A stretch of DNA of 64,000 nucleotides from Xiphydria camelus (taxonomy: Eukaryota > Arthropoda > Insecta > Hymenoptera > Xiphydriidae): contig OY783196.1 in the NCBI GenBank assembly GCA_963678675.1, forward strand, positions 28,746,827 to 28,810,826, written 5' to 3'. Below, in pieces: positions 1 to 10,933 of the stretch. The first letter of the stretch is position 1; each line of letters opens with the position of its first letter. The position numbers and the translations under genes are program-made. A model generated the notes under the pieces. That model was not told the origin of the DNA. It saw nothing but the letters and a program-made list of their open reading frames with translations, and ran no database searches.

Positions 1-271
1 TTGTCGATACCTTTAGGCTTACGCCAATTACGCTGCAAAGAAAGAAATTAACATTCGATTATAAATGCTTCAAAACGATAACAAACGAATGCGAAATTGT
101 GACAGAGAAGTAAGAAATCGTACGATTGTTAACGCGGAATAATACAATTATGAGAAATGTGAGGTTATGCGGATGTACCTTGAGCTTGTCATATCTATCG
201 CTCTGGTGCCTTATGAACTTCTTGGTCCTCTTTTTGACGATGGTCGGCCTGTACACCGGGCGGATCGTCAT
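1..271 (-). CDS. RpL32: Ribosomal protein L32 (eL32), 5' part, cut by window edge
   Basis: Structural protein of the large cytosolic ribosomal subunit. The minus-strand reading begins with ATG at 271 and gives [19 protein letters not shown] followed by the conserved IRHQSDRY stretch, the well-known eL32 N-terminus. The first coding exon is 179–271 and stops after codon 31 at a GT donor (178–177). After an intron, a pyrimidine-rich acceptor leads into the next exon at 32, which reads [10 protein letters not shown] and runs off the window at 1. The fly protein has [11 protein letters not shown] at this point. A 22-nt stretch of 5' UTR precedes the ATG in the same exon, with its acceptor at 294–296. 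The rest of the protein (about 90 residues) lies outside. Expected to be constitutive and very highly expressed. Confidence 0.95.
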
Positions 272-530
272 GTTGCTTATTTTCTCGAAGCAACTGAAAC
301 ACGAAAAACCACGACTTCAAAATTTGCAATCCTTCGGGACCGAGGTAAGTAGTGACTCCGATCGTCAACAAACACGGCAGATTAACTGCAATTTTTAACA
401 CAATTTCGCTAAATGCAAGTAAATATTCCGCTTAAACGGACGAAAAATGTATCATTTATGAGACGTTTGATATTTAGATCGTATCACTGTAAAGATTACT
501 CCAATAATATCGGATACTGCAAAGACATAC

Positions 531-558
531 CGTCACGACAGAAACGAACGTGAAAAAG
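531..558 (-). other. RpL32: Probable noncoding first exon of RpL32 with a 5'TOP-like start
   Basis: On the minus strand the sequence starts with a C followed by five T (558 down to 553), like the terminal oligopyrimidine tract at which ribosomal-protein mRNAs start. It runs about 28 nt to a good donor, GACG|GTATGT (GT at 530–529). This would splice to the acceptor at 294–296 just upstream of the RpL32 ATG. The exon is inferred from motif and position only. TOP tracts mediate TOR-dependent translational control of ribosomal-protein mRNAs. Confidence 0.5.
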
Positions 559-874
559 ATTACTCTCAAGGAGGTTAGGTGCGATCAGCCGTTCCAAGTT
601 TTTCGAGAGTCATAGGAACAACTGTCGATTAGCGAAATAAAACTGTATGATATATCGTCACAATCTGTAACACGTATTTAGAATTTTATTCTATTCAGCC
701 GTTTACAATTTTACATTTCACGTCAGAATTAGTTTCGGCTTTAGTGTTTGAATTGACAGCGTGGGAAGATCCGTGAGATTTAATTTATCAACATGGCGCA
801 TGCCTACGAAACCTGTAAAGGAGCGTGCGATCTTCAATGCGTATGTTTTAATTCAATGTAATCAAATGATCGTC
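559..874. promoter_or_regulatory. Head-to-head promoter region between RpL32 and PUS3
   Basis: About 315 bp separates the inferred RpL32 start (near 558, minus) from the PUS3 start codon (875, plus), so the two genes probably share a bidirectional promoter. The stretch is AT-rich and I see no clear TATA box. An open reading frame continues upstream of the chosen PUS3 ATG (an in-frame ATG at 866 and an open frame back to 761), but it does not resemble PUS3, so I treat it as leader sequence. Confidence 0.5.
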
Positions 875-2618
875 ATGGCTGATACATGTGAAAAAATGGG
901 CAAACCCAGAAAGGTTTCCACGAGAGAGGAGCTAAGTTTGCTGGATAAAACGGTATGCATTTTTTACTCACCTGTAGTCATCCGCAGAGTCTCGCGCAAA
1001 TGTATTTGGCGCGTAACTCTACCGAGTTTCTTGATTTTATAACTTGACGTTCCTTATATTTCAGAGTTTAATAGACAAAATCGTACAGTTAGAGGCTCAT
1101 AACTTACAGTTAAAAAATATTATCGATAAGAATAATAAAGGATCTTCCGAGACGACCAAATTTCGCGAGAACAAGAAGAAATTTGATTTCTCACGGTGAG
1201 ACAGTTTGGATATGTGTGATCGTTAAAACTAAACGTGATAATAAAGAAATTCGTTTCAGTTTCCACAAACGACATATAATATTAAAATTGTATTACCTGG
1301 GATGGCGTTATCATGGTTTCGCGGTGCAAGAAGATACGACCGATACGATAGAACACCATCTCTTCGCAGCGTTAACGAAGAGTTGTTGCATCGAAAGTCG
1401 TCAGACTTCCAATTACCATCGCTGCGGACGAACAGACAAGGGTGTTAGCGCCTTCTCTCAAGTAATATCACTGGATATTCGAAGCAAATTAACTCCAGAA
1501 AATCAAAGCAATCTGCGAGAAGAACTTCCTTATTGTAAAATATTGAACAGATTGTTGCCTGAGGATATAAGATGCGTCGCGTGGGCCCCTGTCCCGGACG
1601 CTTTCTCCGCCAGATTCGATTGCAAACGTAGAACCTACAAATACTTTTTCCCAATTGGAAACTTAAACGTGGAAGCCATGAAAGAAGCGTCTAAGTATAT
1701 CATAGGAACCCACGATTTCAGAAATATTTGCAAAATGGATGTGGGCAATGGCGTTGTCTCCTTTAACAGAACCGTCCTTGACGCCGAGATTTGCTTGTAT
1801 CAAAAAGATAATGTCGAAGGTATTGCTGCAAGAGAAATGTCTACGTACATACGTTTATTGCTTTCGCATGCAACTTGAGAATTAATAACGCGATGCATCT
1901 TCTGAAGGTTACGATATGTATCAACTCGTGATCACGAGTCAAGGATTTCTGTGGCATCAGATTCGTTGTATAATGGGTATTTTACTACTGATCGGACGAG
2001 AGAGGGAAAAGCCGGAAGTTTTTCTCGAACTTTTCGACATTGAGAAATGTCCTCGCAAACCCCAGTACGACCTCGCCCGCGAGATTCCCTTGAATTTATT
2101 TCATTGCGAATTTGGAGAGCAAGAGTGGTTTGTCGATGAGGAACAATTGATAGACGTTGTAAGAACGTTACAACAAGAATGGACTATTAACGCGATAAAG
2201 TAAGGACTCCTATGAATCAGTCAAATCATTAGGGTCAAAATAATCAGACGATACATTGACGGTGTACGTTGCAAATAGGTCGTCAATGGTTAAAAGCATG
2301 CTGGCCGAGTTGCAATCTAATTTGGGGAAGGAACGAGACACAAAGTTTCAGAGCGACTGTTTATTGCAAGGAGTCCGACCGAAAGTTTATCAACCGCTGA
2401 TGAAGCGCCTGACTTGCGGTTGGTTTGTTCTTTATACCAAAGGAGCCTTTTTGTTCCATTTTTATATTTTTTTATAAAGCAATAAGTGATTTTTTCATTT
2501 CGCAGAGAGCCTGGAGAACAGAATAAGGCATTACGCGAAGAAACGCAAATTCGAAGCGAAGGATGATACTATGGATAATAATCTTCTAGAGGGAGGAGAG
2601 AAAAAGGATGACCGTTAG
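875..2618 (+). CDS. PUS3: tRNA pseudouridine(38/39) synthase, PUS3/Deg1 (TruA family)
   Basis: Converts uridine 38 and/or 39 in the anticodon stem-loop of tRNAs to pseudouridine. Six coding exons: 875–952, 1065–1195, 1260–1819, 1908–2199, 2279–2418, 2506–2618. All have GT–AG borders and matching phases, giving 437 residues against about 480 in human. The N-terminus (MADTCEKMGK) is followed by a short predicted coiled coil. The core starts at KFDFS…LYYLGWRYHGF. The catalytic motif is NYHRCGRTDKGVSAF with the TruA-family Asp at residue 129. Further landmarks are SARFDCKRRTYKYFFP, GTHDFRNICKMD, GFLWHQIRC and EKCPRKPQYD, all matching remembered PUS3. The C-terminal exon ends in a basic/acidic tail. 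An AATAAA lies at 2732–2737. RpL32 lies head to head upstream and ATRIP follows on the same strand. No broken or missing key residue is seen. Confidence 0.95.
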
Positions 2619-3156
2619 CTTATAAGAAATAATTCTCATAGCGAAGAGGTCTTTTCAATGCACATATAGGATGTACAAAATTGTATTGGAATGCGAAGAT
2701 AGTTTAGTCTACACATTGGCATTTATTTTTCAATAAAATTGAGTCTTTCTGATAACTCCCCCCTCCGCTTAATTCTTCGACCGCTCATTGGTTACTACGG
2801 TTACTACAGCGTACCGCGCTAGTGTCTGCACAGGCTAACCTAGTCTAATCTGATCCGGTACATAGTTATTTACGCGGCATGTAAAAATGTAATTGAAAAT
2901 GTATGACAACCATTTATTCTTTTTCCCCAATTTTTTTCTTGAAACGAGTTGATCTAACCTTGCCTAGAACTGGATTTTTTGTGAAACAAGCTACACGTAA
3001 ATGCAGGTATGCCGTTAGTTAACTATTTGGATCTTCTCTCTCACATCCTTTTGAATTTTACAAATGTTGGAGATCACATTTAAAGCGCTGTACTTATATT
3101 ATTATACGTATGCATATTATTATGTATTATACGTATATTTTTATTTAGGGGAATTT
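2619..3156. other. PUS3 3' UTR and ATRIP 5' region
   Basis: No gene seen. It holds the PUS3 poly(A) signal (AATAAA at 2732) and then the upstream region of ATRIP. A splice-acceptor-like sequence (…TTTTATTTAG, ending at 3148) lies 8 nt before the ATRIP ATG, suggesting that ATRIP has an upstream noncoding exon. Confidence 0.5.
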
Positions 3157-6100
3157 ATGGGAAGAATGTCTAAACGATACGGCAACGTGTTTGAGAATAG
3201 TTCTTCATCGGCAAAAAAAGCGAAATTAAACATTACTGTAAAAAATTCGGAGCAAGTGGCAAGAGAAAAAAATCCGTCTGCTCCCAAAACGAACGAAGAT
3301 GTGTGGGGAGATGATTTTGCGGAAGAAGAAATGGTCGAGATAGACTTCATAGCGTCTCAAAGCACTTTGCGAGTAAATATATTTTCCAAAATTTTATCTG
3401 CTACATATGGCTCACTCTTCTCTGATGTCATTTACGATATCTACGTGCATATCATTCTTATTGAATTAATGTGAGCATGTTGTAACCCTTCTTTCTCTTC
3501 AGCCATCCGATGAACAAGTGAAGCCATCGACGTCAAAAGCTGAGTTTAAAGTCCACGAAATTGTTCGAACCGAATCTTTGGATTCTGGGCCATCTAAAGT
3601 TTGCGATCGTTTATCTAAGAATGTGCCCAAACCATCTACATTTCAACCAAAAGTCGGGTCAAGATTATCACGCGTTCAATTTTCCACTGCTGATACTCGT
3701 AACAACGTCCAACAATCGAGTAGCGTTCAATTCTCTCAAAAATTGGGATCATCCGAGTTTAAAAAAGAATTCAAGGTTGATGAGAATACCATGATCTTTG
3801 ATGAATTTAAAAATAAGTTATTGCACGCGAATAACCATAATTCTACGTTTTGCTCGCAGATCGGTACGTTTCCTGGTACAGTTGATAAGATTACTGTGTT
3901 CTACTTAGCGGTAATGTTTTAGCTCGTATATAATGCGTTGAAAACTTTTAGAGGACTCCCGCTCGAAGGAATTGGAAAAATTAAAGTTAGAAAACGAGAA
4001 GCTCCATGACCAATTCTTAACTAAAGAAGGTGAAACTGTTTTTTTACGTAACCAGCTGCAGCAAACGCAATTAAGAGCAGATGCAGAGAGAACGGAAAAA
4101 ATGCGATTTATTGAAGAGCAAGAGAGTAGACATCGAACGGAGATTAACGCAGTTTCAAAGGAAAAAGAGCATTTGAAGACTGAGATTCAATTGCAGGTTC
4201 GACCTTTTATTTGTTAACGCACAATCTCGATAGCGCATTTTTTTTTAACGTAAATTGTCGATAAGTCTTAACGAAGTTCGTTTAATTTGGCTCGACAGGC
4301 TTTACAATTAGGCAACTTGATGGAACGATGTAAATTATTGGAATCTGGATCTGTCAGGCTTACAGAACCGCATACAGTTAATATGGAGACTCCGAACAGA
4401 AGCAGATTTAATACGACAATAGCTCGGTAATAATGAAATAAATTATTTTTGAATAAGAGACATTTGTAATTGATACTTTGTTAGAACGATTCGTATTTTA
4501 GGTCATCAGCTGCAGTTAAAACAATAAAGGTATCAGAAACTAGCGTACAGACAGGAACGTATGATAAAACCTGTTACAATCTCAAGACACAAATAAAATG
4601 TATGTTCGTACATTTATCTCTTTAATATCCTCTGTTTTTTTCGATCATATCAATGATTTTTTAAAAATGTTTCATACACGTCCACAGCTTTTCCTCTGAG
4701 ACATTTACCACGGTCTATTTTCGAGCCTTCTTTGCCAGAAAAATCCGTCGTCGATATTCAAATCGTTGAAAAGATTGGCAAAAGAAACTTGCCCATTCTA
4801 CAGGATGAAGATGAATTTCGAATATTTGGTAAGTACTTTCGCTTGCATATTTATTACCGCTATTGTAATAAACAGCTCATTTTGAGGAAGAAAATAGATT
4901 TTGATCCAAGAGTAATCCTACTCTTTCCGTCCCTTCAGAAAATCCGGATCTAGTGAAACCAGTAATAACGACGATAGACGATAGAAGATTGAGCGTGGAA
5001 TTTCTGCTGCCGGATGTTGCCGAGATCATGAACAAAACGGAGCCCGAGATCAATTCGAATGAGATGATACCAGTAATTAATAAGGTAAAGCAGCCCCAAA
5101 GTTTCTTTCAAAAAACCCCGTGTAAATATCTCCTTCCCGTTCATCTCTTTCGAACGCGTACCATTTCTTTCAGTTGATATCCACGGCCAGAGAACTTGTT
5201 TTAAATTCAACAATCGTTTTACAAACAATTTCGAACGCAATGAAGAACGACGATATTAGAGATATGAACGACGTGTACTTTTCTGACTTTTACGAAATGT
5301 CCGTCGACTACAGTAGATCAGTTTGCGACGCGCGTGTATGGTATGATAAAGAACGCGGAATTGAGGCTAGAAGAGTCCTCGGTATATTGTCTTATGTTGC
5401 GTCAGTCTCAACATACTTGTGTGAGTACATAGCCGGAAAAACACCATTGCTTCTGAACAACGATTTGTACTATGAACACTACAACAGGCAAATGAGCAGT
5501 TACAATGCGTGGTCCAAAAAAGGTTGCCAGTTTGAAATGCTCGATATGTTTCAGCAATTTGTCACCATCACAGGTCTCGTGGTGGGTATTTCTAGCACGT
5601 TGCAATATCGAAAATGAATCGTCGATAATTGCATTTAGCTAAAAATTCATTTACGCGTTTCAGAGACGATCGCACCAATTTAGCGGTCTTATAACTGCGA
5701 TCGTCGATATTTTGTGCAACGTTGAAAACAAAGTCGGATTCTGTTCACGCGGGTATGTTGAAAAAGGGAGTTCAGTCTGAAAGCAATCGTGGTAGGTCTA
5801 ACGATTTGGCACCTGCGAACGACAAAACTCTTCAACATCTCAGACAGCAATTATTCGCACCGAGTGTATCCGCATATTTTTAATATTGCAGACTGGACAG
5901 TATATTCGAAATTTTTAAGGAGATAGTATTCTCTAGACCCTTGGCACACTGCTACATCAAGATGACGAACATTCTAATGGTGTTCGGCCGGCACGTTGTA
6001 TTTACACAAAAGCTTTGCAAAGCCTCAAGTACGTCTGTGCTTTCTCTCCCTTTTTCTGACAGTATATTCTCCGTACAAATAATTGACATGTATTCTTATC

Positions 6101-7208
6101 TTATGCCAAACGTGACGTCTTACACGTTACAGGGGAAATGGCGGTGGCATTATGGAGAGACGCTTTGCACTTCACACCTGGTAACGTATGACAGTTTTTC
6201 AAAAATGCAGTCGGATTTCGCACTTCAACTATCTACTCTACAACGGTATAACACCGTAAGCGTATGAAGCAACCGAAGCTCGACTGCATTATATATATAA
6301 ACTGTATAATATCTTTGGCCCGAAGTAATATCTTTATTACTCTCATTTTAGACGCTTGTGCTTTGGAGGTATACATTGCGCAGATGGAACACTCTCAACT
6401 AGATTTTGTCGCCACTATAAGCATCGCTCATGCCTTGGTCACTTTTGTACATAACTCATTGGTAATGAATAACGCGCCGCGAATGATTGAAGCACAGAGT
6501 TCTTGTAATTGCTTTACGAAACTTTTGCGTCTCACTATAACTCTCCTATACAATTGCTCTACAATGCGTCTGGACATGACGGAGACAGTGCAAAAGAATA
6601 AAGCCAATAATACGGTTACGGCTCAAACTGTTAATGCCGTATCAACTAAAGCGACACACCGAAATGGTAAGGATTTCTCGGAACGTACAAAGAGGGTGGT
6701 ACTTTCGAACTGGCTGAATTGCGATGAGAATTTCAAGCTGATAATAAAGAATATGCAGTTCCGTACCCTCAAAAAAGGCATCAGATTCCTATGCTATCAA
6801 GCAACGCAAGATCCGGATTTCATTATTAGACTATCAGATATAGAAGATTCTTTTCACTTATTCATGGAGAATATCGGTTCTTTCGAAGGATTGGTACTCA
6901 ACGAGAATGAACGTGAGTCTCCTTTTTTTTTTTTAAATGTAATTGTTATTAGATCCTGCACGCACGAGATGTGAATAATTAGCTTTTCTTTTTTTCTTGC
7001 AGAAGAAGCTTTAAGTCTAATAAAGTCAACGTTTGTTTTCGATAGAGTGACATCGTCGGAGAGTCCATTGCAAAAGTCCCATCAATTTTCGAATTTCAAA
7101 GCGGATTTTGATGGAAATCTCAGATCTCGTTCTAGCAATCGGTCGCGTGGAGATAGAAAAAGTACAAATTCTCGAAGCTCCGTTCAAATCTACAAACAAA
7201 TGTTATAA
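3157..7208 (+). CDS. ATRIP: ATR-interacting protein (ATRIP; mus304 in fly)
   Basis: Partner of the checkpoint kinase ATR; recruits it to RPA-coated single-stranded DNA at stalled forks and breaks. Thirteen coding exons: 3157–3372, 3503–3863, 3952–4196, 4299–4426, 4502–4599, 4688–4828, 4939–5084, 5174–5581, 5664–5752, 5892–6028, 6133–6180, 6352–6912, 7003–7208. Phases all agree, total 927 residues (human 791). The N-terminus carries the acidic DVWGDDFAEEEMVEIDFIASQ segment at about residues 48–68. It resembles the RPA70-binding acidic motif of ATRIP (DDFTADDLEELDTLASQ in human). Residues about 193–275 are a long coiled coil rich in K, E and Q, with KEGETVFLRNQLQQT matching the ATRIP coiled coil, which mediates oligomerisation. 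The rest is helical and expected to form the repeat region contacting ATR. The least certain junctions are the donor at 5582 and the exon 5664–5752. Confidence 0.88.
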
Positions 7209-8036
7209 TACTGAAAAAGCCAGTGAGTCACGCGATGAATGCAATAATAATGTCTGAACGTAAATTTTCGGAGATCAGAACAATTTTTTTTTCTTTATAT
7301 GAACTGGAATCACATTTTCAATTGTAATCGTACCGGGGTATGTACAGTGACTTAATTATCCTATGAAACTGTATGTCACCCTGAATTGCGCGAAATTAAT
7401 CGTGTCACGCAATTTTATAAACCGTATCTCAGACTTTTCCTGATTATCATCGATAGTACAAATTACGTTTGAACGAAAGAGCTTGTACCTTATCGAGTTT
7501 TCAACACATCAGTTGATCTACCAGTGTCTTCCTTTTTTTTTCTCTTTCTATCTTTCGAAAGTATTATACCTGTACTTGTGTAGTCATTGTTTCGTGGTAA
7601 ATTTTTATTTACTGTGATTTTTAAACATATTTTGTACATATTCTTTTTGTTACGTTACGTTAAGAAAACTAGAATAAGAAAGACCGACTTAAATATGAAG
7701 TTGTATCATCTACAAGTTGTGGATGCATGTGTACATATATATAAATAATGCAATTTAACGCAATGAAACGTTTAATTTCGTTTCATTTTTATTCGAATTA
7801 CATTACAATATTTTAATTATTTACATATACCTGCAATTTTTGCGCATTAAATTTATCAATTTTTCTCTATGATAATAATTCCTTGTTATTATAAGTTTTA
7901 AACTAAAAAAAAAGCATGCATCTTGAACTGTGCGCTAATAGTTAATAACGTACAGTATACATTTGTATTTTTATAATTACGAATTCGCGTAATTGTTATT
8001 TAAATAAATTCTAGTCCTAAATTTCTGACTCATCTT
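7209..8036. other. Convergent 3' region between ATRIP and ZCRB1
   Basis: AT-rich with no coding signal. It contains the 3' UTRs of both flanking genes. A minus-strand AATAAA lies near 7785–7791 (for ZCRB1) and a plus-strand AATAAA near 8003–8008. No repeat or RNA gene was recognised. Confidence 0.6.
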
Positions 8037-8990
8037 TTAATCACTTAAATCCTCTTCATCACTGAAGTAATTATTTCTCTTGAATCGCTTTCTGGAGTTT
8101 CCGGATTGCTGCTCCGATGGCTCGTCATATCGACCTGTTGCCACTTTAAGCCTATACCTTTCAACTTCCTTTCGTTCTTGCTGAAATATTTTTCTAAATT
8201 AATTTTGCGTCTTCAAGATATGCATTTGATTTTACACACCTCATATCTGATAGCCGCGCTTAGCGTTTCTAAATCAACGTCGGACTCTTCTTCATTCCTA
8301 TGCTCCGTGTAATTTGTAGAATCCCTTGGATTTCGAACTTCTTCGTCGCTGTTGTCGTCGTAATAGCTGCTACCCGGCTTAAGGTTGCTCTTATTTTTGT
8401 TTCTGACTCTTACTTTTTTAGGAGGCGGATCTCTGGGTCCTAGCATATTATGCTCACACTGATAAGACAAGTGACCCCTTTCCCCGCATTCATAACACTG
8501 AGTTTTGTCTGGATAGTCTCTGCGTCGTATGAATTCTGTACTACGACCATTATCAGTCGCAATCGAGCTTCTTACAGTACGACCACCTATCTAAAAAGTA
8601 AAAGCAACAAAAATATAACTGCTTATGATTGTTCAAATGGGAATATATATAAGATTTAGTGACCTAATGGCTTACCTCTGTATCATTTAAATTTTTTGCA
8701 CATTTCAATGCATCTTCCGGCTTAAGGAATAAGACAAAAGCGACACCCTTACTCCACCTTGTTACTTTATCTTTCATGACTGTAACTCTAGAATCGAATA
8801 TAACAGAATGGTGAAAAGTAAGTATAAATCATCTATATTTCGCAAATTGAAAATCATTCCTAGAAAGATGTACTTACTTTACAATCTTGCCATAATCTTC
8901 CAATAACTTATGAATGTCATTATTGGTTAAAGAAAATGGTAAATTAGATATATAAACCGTTGACTTACTGGGTACTATACCACCGCTCAT
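8037..8990 (-). CDS. ZCRB1: ZCRB1, U11/U12 snRNP 31 kDa protein (RRM plus CCHC knuckle)
   Basis: RNA-binding component of the minor (U12-type) spliceosome. Four exons on the minus strand: 8990–8878, 8787–8676, 8590–8240, 8180–8037; 239 residues (human 217), phases consistent. The start [20 protein letters not shown] closely matches the human N-terminus. One RRM (about residues 10–85) has RNP2 VYISNL and RNP1 KGVAFVLF. It is followed by [11 protein letters not shown] and a CCHC knuckle [14 protein letters not shown] at residues 107–120. Then come [12 protein letters not shown], an acidic Ser/Asp segment, and a C-terminus ([18 protein letters not shown]) almost identical to the human end. It converges with ATRIP and lies head to head with DCAF1. 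A complete and ordinary member of the family. Confidence 0.94.
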
Positions 8991-10933
8991 TATAAAAATT
9001 GGAGCAGACGTTACATCAATGTTGATAATGATGTGAAGAAATTCAGTCGTATCAACGGTAACGTGTGCAATATTTTGTAGTACAATATCGTTTTTACCAA
9101 TACTTGTAACCCTAAGTTACAAAATTAATTATTTAAAAATCCAAATAATAACTAGTAATACTTCAACTTTCGGTACATATTATAACCTCAAAAACGAATT
9201 CATTGTATCGAATGTATTATCACAAATAAAACACATTGAATCACCCACAGGTACAAAATGTGCTTCAATAACAACTTTTAACAATATAAATATACAGATA
9301 AATTTTTTTACGTATGAATAATCAAAAATATAGAACCGATGCGAATGGAATCTAAAAACGACGTGTTTACAAACTGTTGTAACGCGTAATTGATAGCGAT
9401 TGGTCGACGACACTCTAAAAAACGCATTTCGACTCGGGATTGGTCGAATGTTGTACCACGAACCACCTTATGTGAGACCCTGTCATTTACCTTCGGCAAT
9501 ATTTGTACATAGGTACATATTCTACACATATACATCGTGATGTGTGGTATAATCATATTAGATTCAAAAAGATAATATCGTTGACTGTGTGACGATCAAA
9601 ATAACGGGATAAATAGATGAAGAAGAAAAATGGGTTTCAACGAAATGGGTATCACAAATCAGTTTGAAATCAATTTACAACCGCACATGCGCAGATCAAA
9701 TTTTTCAACCAGTCACAAATTGCCTTCCGCGAACAAAATCGTCGGTCCGACAGATTTACCCCACCACCACTTTTTGTCATAGCCAATCGGAGTGACTTGT
9801 CGTATACGACAATCCGACGTGTCGGATCCATGAAATAGGCCCCTTAGTGCAAACCGCGAAACGTCAGTAATTTTTTTAATAACTTCAATCCGTTTCAATC
9901 TTTCAGTCAAAAAAAATACAATTTCACGTAAGCGAGCTCGCGGATAAAAACTTTTGCGACGTATCAACACAAGTCAGGCGCACGATTTCAGAGCAGAATA
10001 CCCGAATTGTAGGGCCACCAAGTTCGCGGGCACAGTTTTGCTCGGCTCGGCCATGCGTTCGAGCGGTCAGTCCGCCGCGTTCCGGAGTCGGGATTTGTGT
10101 ATTGCGAAGACGGTCCTTCTCGTAAGGTTGCGGCATTTTTGAGAGAAATCTAGAAAATCTGCGGGCCAAAGGAGTTGCAATTTCTCCGAAAACGTTGCAG
10201 ACGCGAACTATAGCACCACGAGTCTCGAAGGTACGTACGTTTGTAAAAGCTGTCATATCATCTTTACTCTGAAAAATTCTTTAGCGTACATAACCTATAC
10301 GCTGCATGCGCGACACGTTCGTACATACGTAAATCGGAGCACGATGTATCGCGAGGACGAATTCTCGTACACCTGTCGCACATTCTTTCCCTCAATCGTA
10401 CTTCCTAAAGATCCCCATGAGATTCCTCTATGCATAAGCCCGGTGCCACGGGGAGGAATCTCTGTCCTTGTCCCCGCCATTGACAAAATTCATTTTTTAA
10501 TATTTCGAAAAATCGGAGGATAAACTATGCGGAGATTAGAATTCACAAGTTCTACTCCATGAATAACAAAACGTCATGACTTTCCAGATGTAAAAAGAGT
10601 AACATTTAATAACGATTTATAATGTTGTGTTCCTTATACTGTACTTCAAAATTCAAAAAACGAAACAAATATGAAATTAAAACTCCCTTGGCAGAGGAAA
10701 ACGTCGCTTATTCGGCAGAGAAAATTACCATTTATAAATAATCGTAGGCCATGAATTAGCTCATATCGACGAATAAAGTCACAGCAGTGAAGCCAGTAGG
10801 AATATGAATCATTAATGGTAAATCAATGTAACCTGGATGCTTGAAGTCGATCATTGTGTTTTCTAGCTGCCGCATTTGGCTCTATATTGACTCTGAAAAA
10901 TTCTAATTAGTGGCTCATACGCAAGGTCAAACT
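8991..10933. promoter_or_regulatory. Upstream region between ZCRB1 (minus) and DCAF1 (plus)
   Basis: About 1.9 kb without a convincing coding exon; short open frames at 9.7–10.5 kb resemble no family. The most likely DCAF1 leader exon ends at 10230, where TCGAAG|GTACGT is a strong donor, in a locally GC-rich CpG-containing patch (9.9–10.3 kb). A CATGCGCA-type motif (NRF-1/Ewg-like) lies near 9685 and another near 10306. Sequence before the DCAF1 ATG (10934) contains an acceptor-like TTTTCTAG ending near 10866. Confidence 0.45.

Noticed and set aside
126..398. A plus-strand open frame with a hydrophobic, membrane-like N-terminus
   Set aside because: It lies opposite the first coding exon of RpL32, whose minus-strand frame matches a known protein and has correct splice sites.
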